From Megaustenia siamemsis (lineage: Eukaryota; Mollusca; Gastropoda; Stylommatophora; Ariophantidae): a stretch of DNA of 64,000 nucleotides. The notes under the pieces are model-generated. The model searched no databases. It was not told the origin of the DNA and saw only the letters and a program-made list of their open reading frames with translations. Position 1 is the stretch's first letter, and every line of letters starts with the position of its first letter. Positions 21,380 to 31,704 of the stretch are shown here, piece by piece. The DNA is taken from NCBI GenBank assembly GCA_032433765.1, contig JAVIAB010000124.1:73519746-73583745 (forward strand). The letters run 5' to 3'. The translations under genes were made by a program, and so were the position numbers.

Positions 21380-21905
21380 CCTTTAGTTTATAAATTGTTA
21401 TATCATTTTAGTATTTTACGATGTCAGGAAATAAAATCACAATCATACAAATGTTATTGTAAAAATGAAACAAAATCAGCAGAAATATATTCTTTCATAT
21501 TTAAAATATTCTCACAGCAATGATGAACACTTGAGTGTCTCCTAAGACCACATTATAAAAGTATAAAAGGATAATTTTTAAAATACTACAACCTGTCAAT
21601 AACAAAATATTTGTGCCCCAAGTGCGTATGAGGAATTCAGAGGTTGCGAAGGGGAAGAGAAAAGAGGGGAGAACTGAAGAAAAAAAAGTATATTGATGGT
21701 GATAGTGATATCCCAAGGAAATAAAGTATGAAAGAGGAGCCAGTGAAAGAGGAAGTCAGTGATTACTAGAAACAGTGAGGAGAATTCAGCCATCCCGGAT
21801 GGAGAGTGCCGTAGTCGGTTCTTAAATGCAAACCCGCTGTGGGTTTCGGAGGAGCAGAGACAAGACCAGTAACCTGGAAGTTCTCAGAACCATGATGTGC
21901 TGAAG
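21380..21905. other. No gene recognised; possible Penelope-like flank
   Basis: The minus strand is CT-rich and resembles the CT-rich stretches next to other Penelope-like ends. It lies directly downstream of the GIY-YIG fragment on the minus strand, so it may be its 3' region. Confidence 0.35.
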
Positions 21906-21907
21906 AT

Positions 21908-22040
21908 CTAAAGTGAGATGAAAGTGGGGTCCCAGAGTCGCAACAAATGCCCTAAGCGTATGCCTGCTTGGCCTATATACGTCTTACGGTAGCGTTTGCA
22001 AATAATGGAGTATATAAGATTACGGGACACACAAGCGGTG
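21908..22040 (-). pseudogene. GIY-YIG endonuclease fragment (Penelope-like)
   Basis: Minus-strand translation gives SRNLIYSIICKRYRKTYIGQ, then AGIRLGHLLR. That fits the GIY-YIG core (…IYxIxC…K.YIGxxGxRLxxRxxxH): the IY and YIG strands and an Arg are present, and the His/Glu residues that should follow are lost as the frame becomes LWDPTFISL. Penelope-like retroelements carry this nuclease C-terminal to their RT. It is short and non-functional. Confidence 0.7.
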
Positions 22041-22640
22041 GCGTAGCTGGGGGGAGAGGGAGGAGCAAGGGGGGCATGTGTACGACACAGCATCTGGGGG
22101 CGCCAAATTGATATTACATAATTACAAATTAATTTCAGAATTTTGTCAATTGTCAATGCCTCCGGGGGAGCCACATGTTACTTTAAGGAGTGGGGGAGGT
22201 TATAGGAAAAAATGGCATAATTGGGGATCCACGGCACGAGACTAGAGAACTATGCATAGGAATACAGATGCTTGTAGAATACAACCGCAGATACAGCGCC
22301 CAAGACACAGCGCCCCACATCAGAAGTATTTTGCGGATGTCTGCGCAAAAATTATTTTCCTTTTCTACTTCTCTTTTTAATCCACCCCCCCCCCCCCCAC
22401 CCAATTCGACCATTATTTTACCTACACGTTCTTTAAACCTTTTCTCTTAAACATTTGTAATTTGTAATGTGTTGTGGGCGAACTGAACATAGAAGGACTA
22501 TAAATTAGGCATAACAGTTTGTCAAATATAAGTATGACAGAACATGACATTTGTCAGTCATTTCGCCGCTGCTGTGTTAAATTCTTTAGAATCACAAAAA
22601 TATATCATGACCAACATAGTCCTTGATTTGCGAGTATATA
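22041..22640. other. Unclassified repeat-like sequence with a C-run
   Basis: 'GCATAATTGGGGA.CCACGGCA' near 22212 recurs near 46847, and 'GGTGGCGTAGCTGGGG' at 22035 resembles the AGCTACG block near 32045. A C-run lies at about 22386-22398. No coding frame is supported. Confidence 0.4.
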
Positions 22641-22915
22641 GTAAAAAAGTAAAGTACCCCCGTCACGCCAAGTGGTGGCGTATAGGGAATATGGTGTTAG
22701 TGATCATACATTTTACAGACCTTCGGCACATGATTTTTTTGGGGGTAATGTGGTCGGTAATCAACCCGTGCCGCTTTACTTTCCCAGAAAAAAATCCGGT
22801 ACCCATTTAAGACTGGGTGAACCCGGAAGCCGTCGGTTGAGATCGAACCTTACCCCTTGCCCTTTGTAGCCCAGTTCACTAACCACTGAGCTATCACGGC
22901 TCCCTGTGAGTATAT
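22628..22915 (-). mobile_element. SINE-1 copy with TSD
   Basis: The body (22643-22904) has, on the minus strand, GGGAGCCGTGATAGCTCAGT (A box TAGCTCAGTGG), B-box-like GGTTCGATCTC, and a 3' end GTACTTTACTTTTT. GCGAGTATATA / GTGAGTATATA flank it. Confidence 0.88.
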
Positions 22916-23540
22916 ATACACCAATATAAAATGATATATTTTTTTTATGCGTTGAACTGTTGATAGACATATAAACTTAAAATTGACTTGAAATAAATAG
23001 ATAATTACATAAGTTTTTCAATAACTTTTTTCTTCTTTCTCTTTTAGTTTAGGAAGATCTAATGCTGCTTTATTTATGAAAAAGTGATTTTTATAATTGC
23101 TTAGCTGCAAACATATGCAATGTACAATGTGTCTCCATCTGTTTCAAAATGGTTTCCCGTTCCCACTACATATTTTACTGAGCACATTATATCATGACTA
23201 CTTCGACAAAGAAAAAAAGTCGACAATAAACAGTCGAGTATCTTCGCTACCCGTAACTGCAAGACCACACAAAATCGATCTGCTTAATTTGAGATATTAC
23301 ACTTTCAATAGAATGTGTGCGGCCAGATAGACCTACATTGACAAAACATCAGTAAATGTACGTTCATAAATCTACAAATTTAAATGACAAAGGTTAAATA
23401 TCTCCTTACAAACTACCAATATTTATAACTAAAGAAGGAAAATCGTTTACAAGAATAGGGGACGGGAATTCTTGATTTTGCCTTTTGAATCTATTGTTAT
23501 TATAAACGTTATATTTTAGGCACACATTCCAATGTAATTG
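22916..23540. other. No feature recognised
   Basis: This is AT-rich and non-coding by inspection. Confidence 0.4.
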
Positions 23541-23547
23541 TTTTGTG

Positions 23548-23611
<64 letters not shown>

Positions 23612-23613
23612 GC

Positions 23614-23668
<55 letters not shown>
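23548..23668. repeat. Microsatellite (TA)n-(TG)n-(TA)n
   Basis: A long TA run, a GTGTGTGTGTGTGCGTG interruption and another TA run. Open frames over it (poly-IY) are artefacts. Confidence 0.97.
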
Positions 23669-23671
<3 letters not shown>

Positions 23672-23934
23672 ACGATCTATATGAAAGAATAAGGGTCAAG
23701 TGGGTGAGGGGCACGGAAAGAAAACAAGTTCGGAAGAGGGCCATGGGTAAAAAACTATAAACACTGGATTAATGTTAACTTTTACTAGTTCGAATATTCA
23801 TAATATAAAAAACAATAATTAAGTTCCAACATGATCAGTTATTAATTTTATATTGATATTTTTTCAGATATTTAATAAAATGTACGAGCACAACAGAAAA
23901 AGTTAAGTGGGACAGAAGGTAGAAAACGAAGGAA

Positions 23935-24275
23935 GGCATTTTTTTTTTTCGGTTGCCAGTTTTCATCTCTAGCGAAGTTCATAGAGACTATGAACTGAAT
24001 GTTGCTTGTTAATCCGTTTTTTTTCCTGGCAGCCGTGTGCCCAGGTTTCCCTCGCCGCATACGCAGATAGATAACTCCGTCTTCGAAGGTACCTATATTT
24101 TTTTCCGTTCATAATAACTGACGTTTCAAGCCGGGCTTCGCTGCTGAGACGAGGAGTGGTTGTCGCAGAGAGAAATCACAAATAAAAATACCAACTGGTT
24201 CAGCCGGGATTTGAACTCACATCCACTCTGTCTCGAGACGAGCCGTCTTGTCTCGAGACCAACCAGTCCCCGCAT
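23935..24275 (-). mobile_element. SINE-2 copy
   Basis: On the minus strand it begins GGGGACTGGTTGGTCTCGAG and has a B-box-like GAGTTCAAATCCCGG. It then shares 'CGACAACCAC', 'CCTCGCCGCA' and 'TTTCCCTGGCAGCC'-type blocks with the plus-strand copy at 35.96-36.29 kb. tRNA-derived; no TSD was assigned. Confidence 0.75.
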
Positions 24276-24640
24276 CATTTTTGAAAAGAGGAAAAGATTC
24301 TGAATCATCGAGATCAAATGCAGTAGAGGAAGTAACGAGACACACATCACAAGACCCTCCTAACAGATTTGAACTTAAGAATTAGAAGAAAGATACAGCA
24401 GCAGTGAAACTGATTCAAGACTGGGAGATTTAGATAAAATGTAATACCAAGGCTCATCAAATTCTGAAGAAGATTTGGACTTGATCCAGTTCAACAATAC
24501 AAGCTAAAATGTACTAAAATTGTAGCTGACAGAAATGGAAAGGAAACTGATTTTAAAAAGTTCCATAGATGCACAGCTTCAAACTTAAATTGCTATATAG
24601 AAGGAAAAGTGGCGACACGTACTTAAGAGGGTTTGGGGGG
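24276..24640. other. No feature recognised
   Basis: This is AT-rich sequence without family resemblance. A G-run (GGGGGGGGGAGGGGGGG) lies at about 24636-24652. Confidence 0.4.
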
Positions 24641-24654
24641 GGGAGGGGGGGTGG

Positions 24655-26425
24655 TTAAGGCAAAGAAATGCAAATGAATGCATAAAAATGCGAAGCTGCA
24701 GTAAAGCTAAATGTGAGGGAGAATTGAAAAAAAAAAATGGAATGGTAAAATCTTTACGTGATTGATAGACGACACAAATTTGAACGAGGTTTCGGCTCAA
24801 TAGGCCTTCAGCAGGAACAAACAAACAACATATACACAGATATGTAAGTAAATAAAACTAAACCTACATAGCTAACTAGTAATGAACCACCCAAATCACT
24901 CGTACACATAGTTTCTGTTTAGTTGCTCCTCCCCTATTGCATAGCCTTCTCTGCTACCCATGTTTGGGCATTTTAGTACATCCACTATGCTATGCTATTC
25001 ATAGTTCTCCTCCACTAAACCCCACTGCGATACTTCGGTGGTCCTATACCTCTTTTGTCCGTGCTACTTACCTTTCAAATGTTTTTTTTATTGTACCCCA
25101 CTCTCAGACATCTCATTCTTTCCGCCTTTCAAGTACCTGTTATTCTTCTGTTCTATTCTTTCTCCTTTGTGTTTGAACACTGACCTCGGTGTGTACACTG
25201 GTTGGTTATGTGGGCGTTATGCGCATATTTCTACACATATATGATTGTCCCTGTATGGGTGTGCATATGCATGTATGTGTTCATATGTATGGGTATAAGT
25301 GTATATATATATATCATCATCAAGTACCGGGCCTAATGGCGTAGGTGATCATGTCTATCCACAACTTTCGATCTCGACAGCTATTTAGCATTTCTGTTGT
25401 TCACCTTCTGCCAAGCCATTCTCTTAAGCTGTCTGTTATTTTTTCTCTTTGATTCCCTCTATCTCTTCGTCCCTCAATTTTTCCAGTTGTTACAATATAT
25501 TCAAGTTGTTCTCTTCTCATTACATGGCCAAAAAATGATGATTGTTTCTCCCTAATATTGGAAATTAGCTCTCTTTTTGCTTTGACCTCTCTCAGAACAT
25601 CTTCATTACTCATCTTAGCTGTCCATGGTACTCTCAACATTCTTCTGTAAAACCACATTTCTACAGACTCCAGTGATTTTCTTGTCTGTTGTCCTATTGT
25701 CCATGATTCGTATCCATATGTTAAGACTGGCTCTACATAACATTTAAAAACTCTTTTTCTTGTTTCTATTGTCAAAAATGGACTTCATAGTATCTTCCAC
25801 TTTTTTTGGAAAGCTGCTTTTGCCTGAGCCATTCTGCATCTCACCTCTTTTGTACATCTTCCGTCTGAGGTTAACAAAGTTCCCAAATATTTAAATTCAT
25901 TTATCTGTTTTAATATTGTTCCACTTGTCTTTATTTTGCACTGAGGTGATGTCTGTTTCTTTGTTGTTACCATTACCTCTGTCTTTGTATATGTATGTGT
26001 GGGCTCTTAGATACTTATAGACATTGGCAGTACCTTTGTAGTCCAGGTAACCTAGACAGTGTTCCCCCCACTCACATAATTTTAGAACCCTTTACACGCT
26101 TTTGACCCTCCAACCAGCAGGGTATTTACAGCGCTCACCCGCGAACCTCTCTTTCTCATTCTAGCTACGGTCCACGACACAGGGAAGAAATTTTTCTTTT
26201 CTTAAACCAGTTTCGATTATTTTGTTTTGGATGTTTCATTACTAGTTAGTTATGTAGAATTAGTGTTATTTATTTACATATCTGTGTGTGCGTGTGTGTG
26301 TTGTTTGTTTGTTCCTGCTGAAGGCCTATTGAGCCGAAACGTCGTTAGAATTTGTATCGTCTATCAATCACGTAAAACTTTTACCCTACAATTTTTTTTC
26401 AACTTTTTTTTTCAATTCACTCTCC
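24655..26425. mobile_element. Penelope-like termini in inverted pair, with LINE C inside
   Basis: The motif 'GCTGAAGGCCTATTGAGCCG' plus AAAC lies on the minus strand at 24815-24786 and on the plus strand at 26316-26340. Its flanks match in inverted orientation: the 'CACGTAAA' side outward, and the 'AACAAACAAACAAC' and 'ACTAGTAATGAA' blocks inward. CT-rich sequence (24900-25250) follows one end. A LINE C fragment (25316-25980) sits between. No RT is visible. Confidence 0.55.
25316..25980 (-). pseudogene. LINE C RT C-terminal fragment
   Basis: Two frames, 25973-25785 and 25775-25401, give INEFKYLGTLLTSDGRCTKE, a frameshift, then MTIETRKRVFKCYVEPVLTY, 'WTAKMSNEDVLRE' and FFGHVMRREQLEYIVTTGKI. 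This is the RT thumb and C-terminal tail. The 3' end is a (GAT)n-like ATGATGATATATATA. The 5' end is truncated near 25980. Confidence 0.85.
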
Positions 26426-26439
26426 CACTTAAGAGGATG

Positions 26440-26700
26440 TTATGCTGCATCCTGGGGCCTTGTAACCAAGTGGAAACCACGTGATTGAGCTACCTACATT
26501 CGGACAACTCGTGTTCGATTCCCGCTGGAAGCAGTGTGAATTGTACTCGTGGTTGCAAAAGAAAAAAAAAACCCGCGGTCGACCCATACGCTGGCAGCAA
26601 AGGGTAACAGGTAAGAACTCTGGAAAGGTGAGAAATCCGTCTATAATCGTGAGTTTCGATGCTTGAAGCGATACTATCCAGAAGTTTCCAAATAATTCTG
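26440..26700 (+). mobile_element. SINE-4 (tRNA-derived) copy
   Basis: The head has an A-box-like TAACCAAGTGG (26463-26473) and a B-box-like GTGTTCGATTCCCG (26509-26522), about 40 bp apart. An A-rich stretch (26560-26570) follows, with a short hairpin TATCCAGAA…TTCTGGATA near 26670-26704. Only one copy is in the window, so its length is uncertain. Confidence 0.55.
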
Positions 26701-26891
26701 GATAGTCGGTCCAACACATATGGGTGAAAACTCGCGTGCTAAGGCGCGACTATAGTCCGTTCAGAAATTCATAATCACACCTGAATTAGTTTTGCGTGAT
26801 AACCGCTTGTTATTTTGGTTTCACATTTTGCATGGAATCTTAGAATATTTATGACGTTATAGAAATATTTTTTGCTCTGAGAAATTTGATC

Positions 26892-28978
26892 TATAGCTTG
26901 TTTCATAACTCGTGCCCAACTTTTAAAATCGATAGCTTTTTAACCGCTTGTTGTAAGTTGTTCAAAATTTGCATGTAAAGTTATAATGATTAGAACCCAA
27001 CAGGGAATTAATTTCATTAAAAAAAACATTTGGTTATTATTGTTGCTTATTTGATTCATATAAATTTATAACGACCCATTGATGTAGTCAAAACTTAATG
27101 TTTACAGTATTTTATGTTAAAAATAGCGAGTAAAAATCCATACACGGTAAAATTGACGTGTTTGCACGCTTTCGCCGTGGTTTTTTGACACAATTAGACA
27201 CTTGAGAAATTGTGTGTTCCATTTCCGTTCATTCAGAGGTGTAGACGTGGAACGATAACATTTATCATGAGTCTTAAAATGAAATTCTGCAGTTTACAAA
27301 ACATCGCAATAAAAATGTATGACTATTTTTGCAAAGAGGCTAAACGAGGAAGATTATTTCATTCTTTAGAAAACCCTGAGAATAGGACAAGACACATTTT
27401 GGATTTATCTAAACGGTCATTTAATCGCTGGATTCAAGCACGTGACCGTCAATGTTCAAAATATACAAAATCACAAGGAAGAGCAAAAATGTTGGATAAT
27501 TTCGACAGTGAACTTATTAGAAGTGAAATTCGCAAAATGTTGGGTATTAATGAAACTGTTACAATAAGAAAATTAAAAGTTTCGCTGAAAAAGAACAACA
27601 GTATTGAAATATCAAAGTCTACATTATGGAGGAATGTGAGAGCTGCAGGCTTTACATTCAGAAAGTATTCCAACGGACGAAACATCATCTGTGAGAAGCC
27701 ACATATAGTAGTCATGAGAAGCAAGTACTTACGTGAAGTAAAAGAGGTGCGCAAGCAAGGTTATGATATTGTGTACTTGGATGAAACATGGATCAATGCT
27801 CACCACACTAACCAAAGGGAAAGGCAGTCATCAGATGGAAAGATTAAGAGATTAATACCTAGCAGCAAAGGACAGCGCTTGATAATTGCTCATGCAGGTA
27901 GTCGACAACATGGACTAATACAGAATGCAGAGCTCATTTTTCTTTCAAAATCCATAGACAATCGGGATTATCACTCTGAGATGAATGGTCACATATTTAG
28001 ACATTAGATTGAAAATTCTGTTCTCCCATCACTAGATCGACCATCTTGCCTAATAATGGACAATGCAGCGTACCACAACATTGTTGCACTTGAAGATAAA
28101 GTCCCGACGTCATCCAGTACAAAAGATGCTATTAAGATATGGCTCACAAAGGAGCACATGCAATTTAATAACATGTACTTAAAACCTGAATTACTATCTC
28201 TAGTAAAGCAAAAACAAAGGACAAAGATTTTTCAAATAGATAAGATTATCCAAGAGCACGGTCATATAAGTTTGAGGCTGCCACCTTACCATGCTCAATT
28301 AAATCCAATAGAACTAATCTGGGCAAAATTAAAAGGACAAGTGGCAGATGAAAATACAACATTCAAAATATGCGATGTAAAGACTCTTGTTAATCTCGCT
28401 TTATTAAATATAGACAAAGATTATTGGGCTAAATGTGAAGACCACGTCTTTAAACAGGAAGAGGAATATTGGAAAAATGATGGTTTGTGGAATGTTCAAC
28501 CCCAAACAGTTATTAATCTTTTAGACTCGTCTGATTCAGAATGAAAGTATATAGCCCCCACAATGTTGGCCCCTATATTACCTTAAATTAGTTCAACAAA
28601 CGGTCCTTTTTAGGACCACACAACTATGAAAATTGGACATACAGGTATACCTTGATATTATCGTCCGTCCTCGAACTGAGAAGACAATAATTCTCCTGGT
28701 ATTTCCCCATTACGGCCACGCCTTTACCTAGTGAAAATTAATCATAGACCAGCAACTACGGTAATTTCTATTATTTAGGGGTTCACAATTTACAATTTTG
28801 ACAAACATCCAAGAAATTCGCCGCTTTAAGAAAACTGCAGCTGCAAGATATTTGTTAAATATACATTTAAAGGGTCTTTTGCATTCTAATAACATTTGGA
28901 AAATTTCAACAGTTTTTAACAAACTGTTACTGAGCAATAGCGTTTTGAAGTTGGGCACGTGATTTGAAACGAGCTATA
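26892..28978 (+). mobile_element. Inner Tc1/mariner-type element (2.08 kb), long-spacing DDE
   Basis: The body is 26894-28976 with TA at 26892-26893 and 28977-28978. TIRs begin TAGCTTGTTTCATAACTCGT and TAGCTCGTTTCAAATCACGT and stay similar for 70-80 bp. It encodes one transposase (27267-28544), with ~370 bp upstream and ~430 bp downstream. It landed in a TA inside the outer element, splitting it. A near-identical partial copy is at 63.49-64 kb, so the family was recently mobile. Confidence 0.92.
27267..28544 (+). pseudogene. Tc1/mariner-superfamily transposase (one in-frame stop)
   Basis: A cut-and-paste transposase of about 425 codons beginning MSLKMKF at 27267. The same start pattern (MSLKCKF) opens the short frame in the outer element, which supports this start. 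The N-terminal ~150 residues are basic with helix-turn-helix-like segments (KSTLWRNVRAAGFTFRKYS). The catalytic triad is D172 (IVYLDETW), D265 (LIMDNAAYHN) and E349 (NPIELIWAKLK). The D-E gap is 83 residues, far above the usual 34-41 of Tc1/mariner and closest to the group described as DD82E ('Sailor'). A TAG at codon 247 (28005-28007) lies between the first two Asp; the frame is otherwise open to LLDSSDSE. The element here is probably not autonomous. Confidence 0.9.
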
Positions 28979-29269
28979 GTTTAAACGTTTTCTTCTTTAG
29001 GGTATATTAAATTCACCCTGTTCGAATTTGACAACATTTTAGGATATATACATTAATTTGGTGCGGTCGTTGACGTAAAATAGTTTGGCTATTGCAGAAA
29101 CACTAACTTCAGGAAAATCCCGTGCACAAAACTGAATTGTTATTGAACGACATGACGCACCACGGCCTGGGCATTAATTACCGAAGGGAAGGCGTATTTT
29201 TCTTAATTTTGTGAAGACTCAGTAGACAATATGTTGACTTTAAATACCAACATTTATATCTAAATTACA

Positions 29270-29419
29270 ATGAGTTTGAAATGCAAATTTATAACTATGC
29301 AAAAGAAGTGTGTTGAACATGTGTTGCGGGTGGAAGATGAGTACTGGAAACGAGATGGATTACTATTTGTCCAGCCAGTAATGATTATCAACCTCTTGGA
29401 ATCGTCATATTCGGAATGA
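29270..29419 (+). pseudogene. 49-codon fusion of transposase start and end
   Basis: The frame begins MSLKCKFITMQKKCVEHVLR and ends in NLLESSYSE before TGA. Residues 1-13 match the N-terminus of the inner transposase (MSLKMKFCSLQ). Residues 14-49 match its C-terminus (CEDHVF…EEYWK.DGL..VQP..…NLL.SS.SE). About 375 codons between are missing without loss of frame. It belongs to the outer element and cannot have catalytic activity. Confidence 0.88.
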
Positions 29420-29892
29420 TTAAAATTAAGATGAATTCAATTCCAGCTGCAGTTAGGACGTCCTGGGGTCTAATGGTGACCGAAGGACAAGACTAATTGT
29501 AACCAATTGAATTCATGTTTGCAATTACACATTACGAACAACACCCACAATTAAGCACTATGTAGATACGCCTCTGACAAGAATTGCGGTAAACTGGACA
29601 ATTTAACACGATTACTGTAAACTCTAAAATTTGAATCAACTTGTGTGGTATCGTCATAAAAGATCAAAGGAATTCGCTGATGTGTAAAATCTGTTGTGTC
29701 TGTGGAATAAAAAAAATACCAAAATCTTTGCGTCATCAATATTCTAAGATTCCATGCAAAATGTGAAACCAAAATAACAAGCGGTTATCACGCAAAGCTA
29801 ATTCAGGTGTGATTATTATTTCTGAACGGACAATAGTAGTTTACCTTTATGATGCATCAAATATTTCAGTTTGACGTTCGGCTGATTGATGT

Positions 29893-31700
29893 TTAAAAAA
29901 AAAAAAAAAAAAAAAAAGTAAAGTATTTTCTCTCTTTGTCGTCTGCGAACTCTCTTTCCTTCTATTTTGCCAGTTGTAACCAAGTATTCCAACTTTCCTC
30001 TTCTTATGATGTGCCCGAAAAATGGTGATTGTTTCTTTCTGATGTTTTTTGGGAGCTGCCTTTTTGTATGGCCTATTTGAGAACTTCCTCAACGGTCTTT
30101 TTAGCTGTCCAGGGAACTTTCAACATTCTTCTGAGAAATCCCATATCTGTGGAATCTAATCGTCTTTTCATTTGTTTATCTACTGTCCATATTTCGCTTC
30201 CATAGGTCATTGGTTCTATATAGCACCGATGAACTCTCTTTCTCATTTCTATTGACATAGATTCGTTGCATAAGATATTTTCATTTTCTGAAATGCTATT
30301 TTGGTCTGAGCTATTCTGCTTTTTATTTCTGTGGTTCATCTCCCATCTGTTGTTATAATTGTGCCCAAGTATTTCGGATGTTACACTTGTTTAAAATGTG
30401 TCCTGTTTATTTTTATGCTGCATGCTGGTGATGATTGTTTCTTCTATATGACCATTGCTTATGTTTTCTTACTATTCAGACTGAGTCCTTTCTTGTTGCT
30501 TTATTTCACTATTATGTCTATCATTTCTTGTCGTTCATTCTCTGTCTCTGCTATTAAGACTGTGTCATTCGCATTTCGCAAATTATTTATGTTGTGACCG
30601 TTGACTTCAATTCTTTTTTTTTGTGTCTAATATTGATCTCATAATATGTTCGCTGTAAAGTGAAAACAAATCCGGTGACAGAACACAGCCTTGTCTGACT
30701 CCTTGTTTTATAAGTTGAAATTGTCCTGTTTGGTTGTTAATTCGTATAGCTGCTGCTCTTTGCCAGCACATGCTTTTTATGATTCGCAGATCCTTGCTAT
30801 CAATGTTTAATTTCTCCAGCATATTGATTATTTCACATGCTTTACTTTGTCAAATGCTTTTGTGTAGTCTAAAAAGCACATATATAGATCTTTCTTTACC
30901 TCTATGGATCTTTCTATTAATGTTATTAAGATGTATATTGCATTATTGGTGCCCTTTACATCCACAAATCCACATTGTTTCTCACTAATTTCTGGTTTTA
31001 TTTTGTTTCTTACACGTCTCATGATGATTCTTAGTAATATTTTCGTCATATGGCTCATGAGACTAATAGTGCGATGGTATTCACAATCAGTGGCGCCTGA
31101 CTTCTTCGGTATGGCTACAAAGATAGATTTTAGTAGATCTTCAGGTTTGTGTCCAGTGTTATATATGTCATTGAGTAGTTTTGTTATGACTTGTACTCCC
31201 AGCTCTCCTAATGCATTTATCTCTTCGATTGTTATATTGTCGGGACCTGGAGCTTTGCCTCTTTTCATGTGTTGAATTGTGTCCTCCACTTCACTCTGCA
31301 TAATTGGTGGTCCTGTGTCTTTGTTTGAATTGTTTAACTCTGGTCTTTCATCATCATAGAGTTGACTGATATATTCTGTCCATCTTTCTATTGTCTTCTC
31401 CTGTCCCATTATTATATTTCCTTCCTTTGATTTAACACATCCTGAAACTTTGACTTCTTTTCTTCCTGTTAATTCATTTAACTGATTGTGCATCAATTTT
31501 GAGTCTTTCTTTTGTTGTTTTTCCATTTCTTCACATTTCTGTTTTAACCATCCTTCTTTTGCTTCTCTGCATTTGTTTGTGGATCTCTTTGTGCAATATT
31601 TTGTTTGCCCGTTCATCTTTCTTATGTTTTCTTCTTTCATCCATTAGTTGTAATATTTCTTTTGTCATCCATTTCTTTTTGTTGATTCTTTTAGTCACAG
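29893..31700 (-). pseudogene. LINE C reverse transcriptase, longest copy, decayed
   Basis: 31640-30828 reads a linker region, then PPIMQSEVEDTIQHMKRGKA, IPKKSGATD, 'MSHMTKILLRIIMRR' and motif A 'CFLDYTKAFDKVKH'. 30822-30607 gives GVRQGCVLSPDLFSLYSEHI (motif B). Near 30560 motif C reads NANDTVLIAE instead of YADD, so catalysis is lost. 30339-30073 gives the thumb (MRKRVHRCYIEPMTYGSEIW). The 3' end breaks at a poly-A/poly-T run (29893-29915). The endonuclease is missing upstream. Confidence 0.88.
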
Positions 31701-31704
31701 TTAT

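Larger units (their letters stand above)
26751..29835 (+). mobile_element. Outer Tc1/mariner-type element (deletion derivative), interrupted
   Basis: Terminal inverted repeats of about 105 bp (26753-26860 and 29733-29833) share TGATAACCGCTTGTTATTTT and CACATTTTGCATGGAATCTT almost exactly. TA dinucleotides flank both ends (26751-26752, 29834-29835), as required for Tc1/mariner insertion. Without the inner element it is about 1 kb. It retains a 49-codon frame joining the start and the end of a related transposase, the sign of an internal deletion. Confidence 0.92.

Noticed and set aside
23406..23760. Open frames of Ile-Tyr repeats on both strands
   Set aside because: They come from the (TA)n/(TG)n microsatellite.
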